Of a stretch of DNA of 64,000 bases, positions 20,136 through 35,161 are shown piece after piece. This DNA comes from Thalassia testudinum (lineage: Eukaryota; Streptophyta; Magnoliopsida; Alismatales; Hydrocharitaceae). Numbering within the stretch: the first letter of the stretch is position 1; every line of letters starts with the position of its first letter. The position numbers and the translations under genes were made by a program. Location: assembly GCA_037157565.1 (NCBI GenBank), contig JAZHRO010000014.1, forward strand, positions 104,811,501-104,875,500, in the 5' to 3' direction. The notes under the pieces are model-generated. The model saw only the letters and a program-made list of their open reading frames with translations. It was not told the DNA's origin and searched no databases.

Positions 20136-21588
20136 GGTATGGATTCAGGTAAGTTTCTACTCCATTCCTTTAGTTTTCTCTTCTCACACCCTTCTCTTCA
20201 CGGGTGTTTTTGTTTGCTGGTGTGCAGGTGAAACAGTTGCAAGGAGGAGGCAAGCAGAGGAATTCTGATACGTGGGCAGATCCAAGGCGGGAACGAGAAC
20301 ATGAAGTCACCGGCACCGCACCGGAGCTTCGTCCACGTTGCTGAAAAGGTAAGTCTCTCTCTCTTAGCAACTTAGGTCAACTAGTCACCATAATAAAAAC
20401 CTAAAAAAAAAAACTTCTTGGGATCTCTTGGGGCAAGTGGATTAAAAATCACTTGTTTGATTGTTTGCCATCACTCCCACCTCCCCGAGATTTCCTGCCA
20501 AACTTCGCATAGCGAAGATCCAAGAATCTTGATTCTTGAATCTTTCACAGTGTGAAGTATTCTTTGAGGCAAAGATAAATAGATTGATTGCCATCCCTCT
20601 TTGCCTCATTTATCTGCAATTCCCCATTTTTGGTGGGGAGACTTGGAATTGAGTTGATTCCAACCCCACCACGACCTTTCACGTGCCTAAGATTTGATCC
20701 CAAATACTTCAACCCCAACACTTTGATTTTCTTTATCTTGTGGTTGAGCCTTGTGTGTGGAACATCATTTTGGTGATTGGGAGCACTTGAATTGAAGTGC
20801 TTTGGCTCCCTTTCACATTAACCTAAAATTGACTCGTGCATCCACACATAGAAATTTCCACCTAGAAAAGCCCAGTGCATTTTTAGCATGCATTAACTAA
20901 CTCACATTGAAGAAGGGTTTGTTGGGCATAGAAAAACTTGTATTCTCTCAAAACGCGGAGATTGGTTGAATTGGTAATTCAGCGAAATCCTAAAATCCAT
21001 ACTACTTAAGGCTGAAACTCTAAAAAACCATTCACCAATTAAAACTTCAATTCGGGGAGATTTTCCTGTTGCATGCTTGGTTTACACACTTTATAAAATC
21101 AACCACTTGGGCATTACCCGTAAATAACGCCCTTCACATTCCAGAAGCACTTGATCCTAAGCCTCTAATTAAAACTGGTAGCAACTTGACCCTTATTAAG
21201 GATTGGAGGTCTAACTACCTGCGTATAGCGCCTATGTGCTGGTGAGGGTTCCTGCGTGCTATCGGGCGTCTAAGACTGGGGCAAACGGCCTTTCAATCTA
21301 GCCCGATGGTTCCGCAGTGCTCGCATTTGGTTCCATAGGTCGTGATAGTAGGTAACTTAGATCTTTAGGTCTAAGGGCACACTGTAGAGGTTAGGGCTTT
21401 GATTGTCTTGATTTGTCATCAAGTGCACCTTTGCAGCATCATTTCTCTCATCTCCTTTTCCCTTCGTATCCCCCCAATTCTTCCTGCGGTAGTGCATGTT
21501 TGGGAGGAGGTCACAAAACCCTGAATTGTTTGAATTGTCTGATAATTTTAGAAGAATAGAAGCCGGATCATCATCCTCCTCCACAAAC
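20136..21588 (+). other. 5' leader of element C
   Basis: No gene is seen. A GGTAAG site just after the primer site (about 20147) and a pyrimidine tract ending GTGTGCAG (about 20226) look like an intron, inference only. AACGCCCTTCACATTCCAGA at 21127-21146 starts a block also found in the leaders of I, G and H. Confidence 0.6.
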
Positions 21589-22926
21589 ATGGTTGCACGC
21601 CCACCTCCAAATCCTGAGGAAGGAAACCGCCCTCAAATCCCACCAGGTGGTGGAGCCATGGATCCCACAACCCGCCTCCAAGCCCAAATGGAAATGTATA
21701 ATGAGAAAATTGAAGCAATTAGGGAAACCTTGGAGGAAATGTAGAACCCTCCCGAACAGGAGCCTAGGTCTCTTAGCTCCTATCAGAATCCCGCTGCTAC
21801 AGAGACCATAGGACAAATTCGAGTCCCTATGGGTGGGGACGACTTTGAATTGAAACCCAATATAATTGGCCTGATTAATTTCCACTTCCATGGTCTTACA
21901 AGTGAAGATCCTTTTCTCCATTTGGAAGACCTAACCCGATTGGCTGAAACTATTAAACTGAGAAACATCGGGGTACCAATAGTCCTCATGAAAATGTTCC
22001 CATTTTCGTTGCGGGATAAAGCGTCGCAATGGTTACACACCCTTAGGAGAAGAATCCATTATTGGGAAGAGATGTGAACAGAATTTCTCAAGAAATTCTT
22101 CCCAATTGGGCGAACCAATGCGCTTCGTCGTGCTATAACTTACTTCACGCAACAAAACAGAGAACAGTTTCATGAGGCTTGGGAGAGGTATAATGACCAC
22201 CACCGGAAGTGTCCGCACCACAGTCTGCCTAAGTGGCATATAGCCTAGATTTTCTATTATGGGCTAAATGAGACTTTGAAGCAGATTGCAGACGCTTCCT
22301 GCGGAGGGAATTTCATGAATAAAGACGAGAATGGAGCATTCGAATTATTTGAAAATATGAGCGAAAACTCAATGAACAATGCTTCCATTGTCGCCTTTAA
22401 TCGTACCAGCCTACCCCATAACGTTCATGAAGTTGACACGGGACCCTCCCATTCATCCACAGATCTTAGCCTTATCGCACAAAAATTGGATGAAGTCTCT
22501 GTCGTGCACAAGAAGCAGGACGAGCTTCTGGCCAATCCCGCCTGTTCTATGGCAAACACCCCCACGTCACCCTTCATCACAATCCCAATTCTTCCAACAC
22601 CAGGCTTATCCCTAGAAACCCCGTGAGATCTTCCTTACCGAGCGTCGCGTCGAGTGATTCGGTAAGTCATGTGGATCTGGCTTCTGCAAGCCAGTATTTT
22701 GACACGGAGGACCAAGCCTCCGTGTGCTCGGAAGCATATTTACATGCGGACTCATCTTCTGGCTTAGAAGACGCTTGCGCCCTAGGGAATAACCCATTCT
22801 CTGCCACTTATAACCCAGGGTGGCGAAATCATCCGAATTTTGCATGGTCCAGCAACCCGCAGCGCCAAAACCCCGCGGGTGGGCCAATGCAACCGTCCAC
22901 ACCCGTCATCCCAAGGGCCTAGTCTA
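21589..22926 (+). pseudogene. Element C gag
   Basis: ATG at 21589 opens VARPPPNPEEGNRP. The retrotransposon gag domain follows with LINFHFHGLTSEDPFLHLEDL, MFPFSLRDKASQWL, FLKKFFPIGRTNALRR and FYYGLNETLKQIADASCGG. The first frame has stops at 21742-21744, 22075-22077 and 22246-22248. A frameshift near 22620 moves to the frame that later carries protease. No CCHC knuckle is seen, which is common in Athila-type Gag. It would form the virus-like particle if intact. Confidence 0.85.
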
Positions 22927-24205
22927 ATCCTGTGGTGAATCCGCCATCGGATCCTTGCATACCGCAAACAGAACACGCATCAAGTCCTCCTGAGAAATTG
23001 ATGCAAATGATGACGAAAATGTCAAAGTGCCATGAAGAGAACATGACCTCTCTTCAGCACCAATTGTTGCAGCAGAATGCTAAGATTAGTCAACTACGCA
23101 TGGCGACTCGATCTCAGGGCACTCTTCCAGCCCAACCTATTCCCAACCCACGAAATTTCGTACCCCGTGGTCCTCAACCACAGGTACGACCTTCTCAGGG
23201 GCAGGTTCATCAGATTCTACAGGCTCCGAGCATTCCACCAGGATTTTAGGCTAATCCCGCTGCAGCATCCCACTCTTATGTCCCTATTGCGAACCCTCCT
23301 CTGCCTTATGATCCCACTAGACCCACGACGTCCAATGTGATTACTACGAGAAGTGGTAAGCAGACCGTCGATCCTCCTCGACCTGGTCCTGGCCCATCTT
23401 CTTCATCGCCTTCTCATTCAGAATGCACACCGCATTTGCGAGAGGATGATACACCCAAACTGGTGCCAGAATCAGTCCCATTCCCTGAGGCTCTACTGAG
23501 GGAGCCAAAAGGCAAGAAAAAGGATACGCAGGCCTTTGATAACCTGCATAATTTATTCAGGGATATTGAAATCAAGGTACCCCTGCTAGAGGCTATCGAC
23601 CACATACCTACTGTCGCTCGATTTTTCAAAGACTACACTACCCCCAGGCGACAGTCAAAGAAAATGAAGAATCTGGTGGTTCTCTCGCCTCATGCGAGTT
23701 GTGCTATACTGTCAAATCTACCACCAAAGCAGAAAGATCCGGGTACACCACTTATTTTCTATAGCATCCAAGGCTGCAATTTTAACCGTGCCCTGCTTGA
23801 TCTAGGATCTTCCATCAATCTTGCTAGGATCTAGGATCCAACCATCATGCTCGAAAAATTTTCCTTAGGAAATCTAAAACCCACCCCTATCACGTTACAG
23901 TTGGCAGATCGTTCTGTCAAAATACCAAAGGGTGTGGTGGAAGACGTGGTGGTTAGGGTCAACAGTCTCTGTTTTCCTGTTGACTTTCTTGTTTTGGATA
24001 TGGAAGTTCCTAGCTCACTTTTTGATTGTCCGATCATCCTTGGTCGACCTTTCTTGGCCATAGCCCGCGCCCATATCGACTGCAAATCAGGCTGTGTTGA
24101 GATTACCGTTGGATCTAAGAAGCTCAAGCTTAACAACTTCACGGTAGCCAAGAACTTTGATTGCGATTGCATCGAGGATGACACGTCTAACGAGGACATG
24201 GCCAT
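22927..24205 (+). pseudogene. Element C gag-pol linker and aspartic protease
   Basis: In one frame: a Gln/Pro-rich linker, the ITTRSGKQ motif (about 23340) that marks the gag-protease junction in this clade, PLLEAIDHIPTVARFFKDYT, then protease with LLDLGSSINLARI, a TAG stop at 23832-23834, TLQLADRSVKIPKGVVEDVV and PIILGRPFLAIARAHIDC. The active-site Asp is kept. The stop and another at 22920-22922 make it a pseudogene. Confidence 0.85.
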
Positions 24206-26165
24206 CAGCGCATGTATCAGACTAATTGAAACCTATTCTGACTACTGCAGATTACCTTTAAACACTGACGATTGCCTGACCGACACATATTGTGACGTTC
24301 CCCCATCCCTCCCTTTTCCCGCACCTTCTCTTGACCAAACTTCTGACGAGGTTTTCTCCGCTTCCCATACCTCGTGGTCTGAGTCATATTCGGGCCACAC
24401 ACCGTCGGTCCACACTCTTGAAGACCGGATTGCTCTTTCTTTCCCGCCAAATCAAGCGGATTTGCAACTCCACACTGGGACCTTGAGCTCACATACTACT
24501 CACTGGGGCTATCCCTTTTTGGATCCATCTATCCAAGATGCCCCTCTTCTTGGCCAATCTGAGGGCCAACTTCTTCCTCCTGAATCATTTTCTTCTGATC
24601 CGTTTGGGACACTCTCGTCCCAAGAAATGACAGATCTTTCACCATCCACTCCCGAGCTGAAAGAGCTGACTGATACGTTTAAGTATGTTTTCTTGGGACC
24701 GAATGAAATGCTCCCCGTAATCATCAGTTCGAAATTGACCAGGGAGCAAGAGTGCAAACTAACAAAGGTCCTTATAAAACATAAGGCAGCCATTGGATGG
24801 TCTTTATCAGACTTAACTGGCATTAGCCCCTCCTACTGCACTCACCGTATATATACGGAGGAGGAGGCTCAACCTTCCCACGATATGCATCGACGTCTAA
24901 ACCCTAACATGCGAGAAGTCGTTAAAAAGGAAATTATTAAATGGTTGGATGCGGGTATAATCTACCCGATCAGCGATAGCCCCTGGGTGAGTCCGATTAA
25001 CATCGTGCCCAAAAAGGCGAGACTCACCATCCGTATCAATGACAAGGGCGAATCCATCCCTACACGCACTCATACATCTTGGAGAGTGTGTGTAGATTAT
25101 AGGAAACTGAATGCTGCAACTAAGAAAGATCACTTTCCGCTACCTTTCATTGACCAAATCCTGGAGCGGTTAGCGTGAAATAATTTTTCCGTTTCCTGGA
25201 TGGATTCTCTGGATATAACCAGGTGGCAATTGACCCCCAGGACCAAGAGAAAACCACCTTTACCTGCCCCTTCGGCACCTTTGCATTTAGAAGGATGTCG
25301 TTCGGACTTTGTAATGCGCTAGCAACTTTCCAGAGATGTATGCTGGCGATATTCCATGACATGGTGGGTGACTTTCTCGAGGTTTTCATGGATGACTTTT
25401 CGATCTTTGGACCCTCTTTTGATGACTGTCTTGCCAACCTGACCCGTATCCTTAGGAGATGTATTGATGTGAACCTCGTGCTTTCCTAGGAAAAAAGTCA
25501 TTTTATGGTACACGAGGGAATTGTTCTCGGGCATATCATCTCCGATAGGGGTATTGAGGTTGACAGAGCTAAGCTTGATGTAATTACTGATTTACCTGTG
25601 CCTGGCTCTGTCAAACAAATCCGCTCCTTCCTGGGACACGTCGGTTTCTATTTGAGATTCATCAAAGACTTCTCCAAGATTTCTCGACCTTTAACTCATC
25701 TCCTATCAACCAATGTGCCCTTTGATATGGGCCCCGATTGCATACGGGCATTCACGCAACTGCGTAATGCTGTCATCAAGGCCCCTTTTCTCCAGCCACC
25801 TGATTGATCCCTCGACTTTAAACTCATGTGTGACGCTTCCGACCTTCCGTCGGAGCTATCCTAGGACAAAGGCACGATAGACACCCCTTCGTGGTGTACT
25901 ACGCCAGTAAGACGTTGGACGAGGCCCAGCGTAATTATACTACCACTGAGAAAGAACTACTGCCGGTCGTCTTTGGGCTGGAGAAATTCCACTCTTAATT
26001 TCTGGGCTCACATGTTATTATTTTCACTAATCACGTGGCCATTCGCCATCTCATTCACAAGAAGGATGCCTAGACTGATTCGTTGGATCCTTCTGCTCCA
26101 AGAATTTGACATTGAGATCCGTGATAAGGTCGGAACCCAGAATGTTGTTGCTGATCATCTCTCGA
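24206..26165 (+). pseudogene. Element C reverse transcriptase and RNase H
   Basis: LKELTDTFKYVFLGPNEMLP leads into RT: HKAAIGWSLSDLTGISPSYC, EVVKKEIIKWLDAGIIYPIS, SWRVCVDYRKLNAATKKDHF. The frame ends at 25176-25178 through a 1-nt loss and resumes with QEKTTFTCPFGTFAFRRMSF, FMDDFSIFGPSFDDC, then stops at 25487-25489 and 25805-25807 where Trp codons are expected (TGG to TAG or TGA). RNase H shows [22 protein letters not shown] in another frame, and [12 protein letters not shown] at the end. All catalytic blocks are present but not in one frame. Confidence 0.88.
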
Positions 26166-27543
26166 GACTAGACCCTAACCACATTGGACTTACCCTGCCG
26201 ATTAATGAGATTTTTCCCGATGAACACCTATTGGCAATTAATGTGGCAAGTGGACCTTAGTATGCCGACATTGCCAATTACCCTGCTTCTGGTTCCCTTC
26301 CTTGTGGCTGGCCTAAAAACCAGCGTGAGCGTCTTATGGCAGAAGCAAAGTATTATTTCTGGGATAATCCACTTCTTTTTCGAACATGTGCTGATTAGAT
26401 CATCCATCGCTGTATTCCTGATAGCGAAATCCCCAGTGTGCTATCCTTCTGCCACGATCAGGCCTGCGGAGGCCATTTCTCTGGGTGGAAAACTGCAGCC
26501 AAGGTGTTGCAGTGCGAGTTCTTTTGGCCCTCCCTTCACCAGGATGCACACAATTATGCCAAACATTGCACTAGGTGCCAGTCGTTAGGGTCAATGTCCC
26601 ATCGTGACATGATGCCCTTGCAACCCATCCTAGTTGCGGAAATCTTCGACATTTGGGAAATTAATTTCATGGGTCCCTTTCCTCCTTCCAACGGCTTCGA
26701 ATACATCCTCGTTGCTGTTGATTATGTTTCGAAATGGATCAAGGCTATTCCCACGTGCCATGCTGACCATGTCATATCCACTCGATTCGTCAAAGACCAT
26801 ATTTTTGCATGCTTTGGGATCCCTCGAGCCATCATCTCGAATGGAGGAAGCCACTTTACCCATGCTTCTTTTCGGGCACTTCTGAGGAAATATGGAGTCC
26901 ACCATCGTATCGCATCTTCGTATCATCCTCAGACGAACGGCCAGGTAGAGGTGTCAAACCGACAAATCAAGCAAATTCTCCAGAAACGGTTCGGCCTGAC
27001 CATAAGGATTGGTCCGACAAGCTAATTGATGCACTTTGGGCGTATCAGACCGCCTTCAAGGCTCCCCTTGGTATGTCTCCTTATAGAATCATTTACGGGA
27101 AGCCTTGTCATTTGCCCATGGAGTTGGAGAACCACGCTTATTGGGCAGTTTGCCAATGTAACCTCGACCCAGACCTGTGTGGTCGAGAAAGGAAACTCCA
27201 ACTCCAAGAGATGGAAGAGCTCCCTCGTGAAGCCTATGATTCTGCCTTAACTTTCAAGCAATGCACTAAGGCTTTTCACGACAGCCGTATTCAGCGGAAG
27301 GAATTTGAGCCATCTCAGCAAGTTTGGCTCTACAACGCCCGGCTCAAATTCTTTCCTGAGAAATTGAAGTCCAAATGGACTGGTCCTTTCCTAGTCTCGA
27401 GACCATTTCCCAACGGGGCCGTTGAAATTGAAGATCCCAAATCTGGGCATAAATTTACGGTCAATGGGCAACATTTGAAACCTTATCTTACTCATGAACC
27501 TGCCCCCATTGGAGAAACTATTGCCCTGCTGGAGGGTAACTAA
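26166..27543 (+). pseudogene. Element C integrase with two catalytic Asp changed to Asn
   Basis: The zinc domain is visible (SFCHDQACGGHFSGWK and CTRC). The core reads DIWEINFMGPFPPSNGF and RAIISNGGSHFTHASF. In integrases of this clade the residues before FMG and GGSHF are the first two acidic residues of the D,D,E triad, and both are Asn here. The Glu region YHPQTNGQVEVSNRQIK is kept. A frameshift near 26990 moves to the C-terminal part (DALWAYQTAFKAPLGMSPYR, KSKWTGPFLVSRPFPNGAVE, GQHLKPYL), which ends at 27543. There is no chromodomain. The enzyme is dead on two counts. Confidence 0.88.
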
Positions 27544-28873
27544 TGTCGTGCCTCATCTTGAGTCCAGCTAGGGACATTAAATTCAGCGCTCGTTGGGAGG
27601 CACCCCAACAACACTCTGCCACTGCCACGTACACTTCACTTCGCACCTTTTCACTTCACCACGCACCATCCACCCACCCTACCACCCTGCTATATACCTT
27701 GCACCTCAGCTCTCGTTCCCCGATCTTTGGTCCTTCCTCTACCCTACCCTGCATGCATATGAGGACATAGCATCGTTTGGCATGGGGGGGTGGATAGGCA
27801 TCCATAGGATCTAGGTATTATATGGTATCATGCAGTCTCCATCTATCTATAAATATGTATAAAAAAAAATGGTGTTTAGTAATGATCTGAAGGCTAAAAC
27901 AAAAATACAACAAGTGTTTATGGATATTCAACCACTGTTTTGAAGACTTTCCAGGCCACAGAAGCTTGATTCGCTCAGGCTCGGCTTAATTCACTTGAGC
28001 ATTGACAAGATAGATCAGAATCTCTCCTAACTAAGGACATATTCTTGTACCTGAGACACCAGTACAGGATCCGTTGGTTTGCTTCTACTTGAGAGCCTAA
28101 GTAATCTTGGTTCACACTATACATATCAAGAAAGACCAGGTGAACATAAGATCCAACCCTAGTGTTCATTAGGGAAGGTGGAGTCCATACCTCTGCGCGC
28201 AGGTAGACTTTTTATCCCAGGCTTTAGTCTTGTGTTTAGGAGAAACTCTTTCCACAAAAAGGAACTCTCCCACCAAAAGAAAAGTGTGCTCCTCCAAATA
28301 AAGTTGTAAGAGATATATTGACATGTGTTTCAAAAAAAAAAAACTATGTAAATAAGTCAATATATCTCACAAATGTTTATAAAGTCTTCTCCCTACAAAA
28401 GTTTTCAGGGCAAGTTACAAATACTCTGTTTCTACCATATTTTCTTTGAGACACAAATGTAATAAAATGGGAGTTGAGTTTCCCGTCATCTTTTTAAGGG
28501 TCAATCCGAAGACATAAGTTGAAATTGGGATCAACCTGCACTTAAAAATTCGTGAAACCCTGGGCTTGAGTCTTAATGTTCGTCTGGTCAGTCTTGATCC
28601 TTCACTAAGCACAAGCCATAATCTCTTGAGCTCTCGAGTACGGCAAAAACCTTCTGAATCCTGGAAATCGTACTTAAGGTTTAAATATCAAGAGTCCAGG
28701 TTAGTTGACAGGTGGTCTTTCTCACGTAAGACTTAAAGTACTGGTAGTCTGCTCTGCAATTGGTTCTCACAATATCCAACAAATAAACATACCTATGTCG
28801 CCTCAGAAGAAAATCTTCAGCTTAGGATCATTTCTAAATACAATACAAAATGTTTTGCTAGGGACTAGCAAAA
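27544..28873 (+). other. 3' untranslated region of element C with both polypurine tracts
   Basis: GGACATTAAATTCAGCGCTC follows the integrase stop. The first polypurine tract GGCATGGGGGGGTGG is at 27779-27793. About 1.06 kb of gene-free sequence follows, then the hairpin TTTTGCTAG GGA CTAGCAAAA at 28853-28873. Short open frames on both strands here have no family support. Confidence 0.75.
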
Positions 28874-28889
28874 GAAAGGCATAGGGGTA
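28853..28889 (+). other. Hairpin and second polypurine tract of element C
   Basis: A perfect 9-bp stem (28853-28861 with 28865-28873) is followed by AGGCATAGGGGTA, directly before the LTR start TGATTGCACAG at 28890. Confidence 0.85.
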
Positions 28890-31299
<2,410 letters not shown>

Positions 31300-32181
31300 T
31301 AAGGGCGCGTACAGCACTCGCCAACGGTGCAGTAGCAGGGGTGCATGAGCGGGATCTTCAAAGACATTTTCGACGGATCTTTAGCAATGTTTATGACCGT
31401 CACTAAATGTCCTGTATCCGAATTTGATTCTTTCCTCCACTATAAAAGGACCCCTACCCCTCCCATTTTTCTTCATCTCTTCCTTTCTTCACCTCACCAC
31501 CTCCAAGGCTCTAGAGAGAGCTTGTCCCAAGCCCGGGATGCTCCTCTAGAGTAGAACCAAACTTTTCCCTACCTTTCACCCCCTTCATGGAGCATCCCAT
31601 GGCCATCTCCTCACCTCCCTTCGAGAAGATCCTCATCACGACGCCATCCTGCCTCTCCCTCCATCTTCCTGCTCCATCCCCATTCATCCTGCTCCTCACC
31701 ACCTTCCTACAGGTGACATCAGAGCGTGTCGTCCTCCGAGCAACCATCGAGGGGGATTTCTCTCACCTCATTCTATCTTTTTACACTTTCGTAGTGTAGA
31801 TTTTTCGCTTTTGTAGTGTAACAAACATTCACTTATAAATATATGATTATTTCTCTAGTGTAACAAACATTCACTTATAAATATATGATTATTTCTCTTT
31901 CTTTCTCTCTCTCTCTTATATTGTTGCAAGTAGATTAGCTAGAAGTCATCGACCTGATCTCTTGCTAAAAACTAAAAAAAATTAGAAAAGATAAAAATGA
32001 CCAAAAACAAATAAAAGCGAAGTGTGGATTTTTATAAAACCAAACGTTCGCCTCCCCGTGTTCGACCTGAGACTCACTTTTCGAGTTTTGGTTATAAATT
32101 TTATTTGATAGATGCATTTTGCGACCTACGACGACAAGTCCTCCAAACCCCAATTTTAATTCGCAAAATGCACCTTCATCA
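31300..32181 (+). repeat. 5' LTR of element G, second part only
   Basis: It starts with TAAGG, the target duplication of C, and matches 46467-47302 of the 3' LTR, ending CACCTTCATCA. The TATA box TATAAAAGG is at 31441-31449 with a CT-rich stretch after it. A tandem duplicated AACAAACATTCACTTATAAA lies at about 31822-31880. The first 636 or so bases are missing; the inverted fragment at 12036-12663 carries exactly that part. Confidence 0.88.
31441..31449 (+). promoter_or_regulatory. Candidate TATA box in the G 5' LTR
   Basis: CACTATAAAAGGA, conserved at 46608-46616 in the 3' LTR and followed in both by pyrimidine-rich sequence (TCTTCCTTTCTTC), consistent with a transcription start about 30 nt downstream. 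Confidence 0.65.
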
Positions 32182-32184
32182 TTT

Positions 32185-32202
32185 TGGCACCGTTGCCGAG
32201 GA
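32185..32202 (+). other. Primer binding site of element G (diverged tRNA-Asp type)
   Basis: TGGCACCGTTGCCGAGGA, two differences from the tRNA-Asp complement, three bases (TTT) after the LTR end. Confidence 0.85.
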
Positions 32203-33434
32203 GGTAACACTCTTTGATTTTTATTACGTTTTCCCGCATTACTTACATATTTCTCTAATCTATCTTTCTTCTTCGATTTATTGCCTTGCAGGAACCCGAT
32301 TGTGGATCCGAGGGAGGTAGATTGGAGTAAAGTGCGAGTAGAGAATTCTGCAAGTTTCCCCCCACTTCTCCACCCACTAGTTCATTTCACCACACTAATA
32401 ACTCAAACCCAAATCAACTTAGGTGCTTTTTATAAATCCTAAGATAGATCTGGTTGTTTGTTTGTCACCTCCACTCATCTCACCCCCACATATATTAAAA
32501 AAAAAAAAATACTCTTCTCTTGTGGGATTTTCTAAAAAATACACACATTAACACCCACAACTCTCAACTTAAGGCGCACCACTCCACTTTGATTCTATCA
32601 CTTAACCGAGATCTGACCTGTGGATTCGGTACACCTTAACTCAACACACACATAAGTGAGTAGAAATCTGATTAGGTTAAGACTTTTTGTGTGCCTTAAT
32701 CAAGTGGTGCAATAGGCCAATTGCTTGCACTATTTGGGCTGCACCACTCAATCTAAAATTGATCCATCAAGTAGCTTGCCACTTAGGGTTGATTCTTAGG
32801 GCTAAACCAGGCACTCCACATTATTTTTTATTTTTAAAGGAACATATCATCACTCGTGTTTTCAAAACTTAGAGTATTCTACTAAACCTTGATTGAACCA
32901 ACCTAAGAATTAAACCCTAAAAGCTACTAAACAAGGTTAAACCCTAAAAGACACATAAACAAATAACCTTGTTTGCAAACCATGGTTGTGCACACACACA
33001 CATTTTAACTGATCATTAAGGGCACAAACCATCTTAAAAGCCCATCACATTCCAAGAGCACGATCATCCCAAGACTAACTAAAACTGAGTAGACGTTGGC
33101 CTTAAGGATTGATTCACTCTTTAGGGCTCAGACTGAGATTTTTTTTGATTAATCTGCCTCTACTGGTCCATCTGATGTCTAGCTAGGGGAGTAGCATCAA
33201 ATGACCGCAGTTGGGGGGTACACTAGGAACTGGAGGCGTAAGCCAAAGGAAGAACCTTCTCCCCAGTCCCTCCTAATTAGTTGGATTGACCGGATAAAAG
33301 TAGACCAAATCGTTTATAATCTCAAGATAGGTCCTGGGAGTCTGTAGGTCTTTAGGCTACCCACATAAGGACAGGTTTGGTTGATTGTATTGCAAGGTAC
33401 CTTTTCTCTTCTCTATTTTCCCTCCTTTTCTACC
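32203..33434 (+). other. 5' leader of element G
   Basis: A gene-free leader. TTATTGCCTTGCAGGAACCC at 32279-32298 looks like a splice acceptor. A block at about 33046-33200 (CACATTCCAAGAGCACGATC, AACTAAAACTGAG, GCATCAAATGACCGCAG) is shared with H, I and C. Confidence 0.6.
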
Positions 33435-34960
33435 ATGTACCCTTCCACATCCTACACACATTTCACATCCTATCCTCCTACCACCACTTATCCCCAAGAT
33501 GATTACTATCCCGACTTGACTTGTAATTACCCATCCACCAGCCGGGATAACTTTGATTGGGGATACGAATCCAGACCTCAGTGTCCAGGGCCTAACTTTG
33601 GACAACAAGACTATGATTACTATCCTTCATAGAGCTACAATGATTATAGATCTTCATCCTTTGATCACCAAACCAACCCAATCTACAATCAAGAAGGATA
33701 TAATGATTATAACACCTACCCTCCCCAGTATTCCACTAAATATAGGTCACCACCATCCTTTAAACAACCTGAAATGACCTCCTATCAGTGAGGGACCCGA
33801 GAACCTCGATATCTTAACTCCTTAGATTTAACTCAAACCCACCCAAACCTGAACCGAACCATTCGATTCAGGTGAACCAGATCCAAGATAGGGTGTTGGC
33901 TAACATTAGAAACACTATAAAATCTTTAAAAGCTCAGCCAACACCATGCCCTGAAGCATTGGAGCCTATGATCAAAATGATAGATGAACTTAATAGTTCT
34001 CTATTGGACTTGCTCCATAGTGTTAGGGATAGGGACCTGGGTGAGTTATTTCTTGGGAAATTGTCGAGGTTGAGGATGAAATTTGTGGTTGCCATAGTCA
34101 AATCTTGGGATAATTCTCAAGATGAACCCCATTCAGGAGAGCCAATGTCTAAACCCGCTCAGGCGCCTGTCGAGGGGGATACATATTCTAAGGCTGGGGA
34201 TGACTAGATTGGTCTAGAGCAACCCTTTAAGGATGAACCGATTGATTCACTCGAGATCCCCAAGCCAAGAAATGAGGAAAAATATGTCTCTTCGAACCAA
34301 GAAATGACAATCGATTTTGAGACATATATAAATGAGGATCATGAATTCTTTGACTCTGAGGGTGAAGAATCTCTTTGTGAAGTCTCACTTGAGCATAGGA
34401 AAAATGGTTTTAGTGAGACAAACGAGCTTGAGGAATCTGATAAATCATTTGATAACCCGACTATTGAAGATTCTGATCCGATTGGGGTTAACTTGGAGGA
34501 TCCGAATCTTGATGATTCAATCAGTGACCCCATTCCTCATCTACACCCCAAAGAGCTGACTTCTAATATCATTGTGCCCAAGTCAATCTTGATTTAGCCA
34601 TGATTTCTGGACTTGGGTAAATCATATGGGGTGAATGATGTGTTAGAGGTCCCAGAGCCCAAACAATTGATGTTGGAGGATAGGAATTTGGAAGTGAGGA
34701 TCTGAGAAGTTAACCTCAGGGAAAGTAAGAGTTTGGATTTAAGGGTTCTTATTGATCTAAAACCACCTACTTTTTACTAGGACCCTTACGATACCTTTGA
34801 TGTGCGACCCAAGCCTAGAATAACTGATTATTTTTCTAAGCTAAATGTTAAGTGGACATCTGAAACTAGTGAACCAGATCTACCTATTGTCTGCCATTTT
34901 GGTCTTGGGTTGCACACCACAAAATTGTAGGCCCGGCCCCGTAAGCTTAACAACCTTCGA
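33435..34960 (+). pseudogene. Broken acidic ORF of element G, unknown function
   Basis: ATG at 33435 starts a Tyr/Pro-rich N-terminus (MYPSTSYTHFTSYPPTTTYP, then DYDYYPS) with a stop at 33630-33632. After a frameshift, 33872-34205 encodes a Leu-rich, partly helical segment (MIDELNSSLLDLLHSVRDRD), a stop at 34205-34207, then an acidic stretch (EDHEFFDSEGEESLCEVSLE) ending ELTSNIIVPKSILI at 34594. Further downstream HFGLGLHTTKL (about 34895) matches H. The layout of Tyr-rich start, helical middle and acidic tail is the same as in the intact A protein, though I see no clear residue-level match. No known domain. Confidence 0.6.
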
Positions 34961-35161
34961 TTCCGAGTGATTTTCATCCAGAACCTTAGAACCACTTGAC
35001 CCTAGGGCATGGGTCTGTACCATAACTTGGTCCACATCTATGGACATATTCTATTGGCAGGTCTGAGGATCAATATTTTTATTGTGATTCTAACCCGCAC
35101 TTGTGAATTCTCAATTTCTTCTTTGTATGTATGTTATGCCTAATTGAAGGCATTAAACTTA
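34961..35161 (+). other. End of the G internal region before element I
   Basis: It ends with GAAGGCATTAAACTTAGCGC at 35142-35161, the motif that directly follows pol in D (18709-18728 region). This places the G ORF where gag-pol would end in an autonomous element. The sequence then changes to that of element I. Confidence 0.55.

Noticed and set aside
23414..23629. Minus-strand frames opposite the C protease linker
   Set aside because: Shadow frames of recognised gag-pol sequence.
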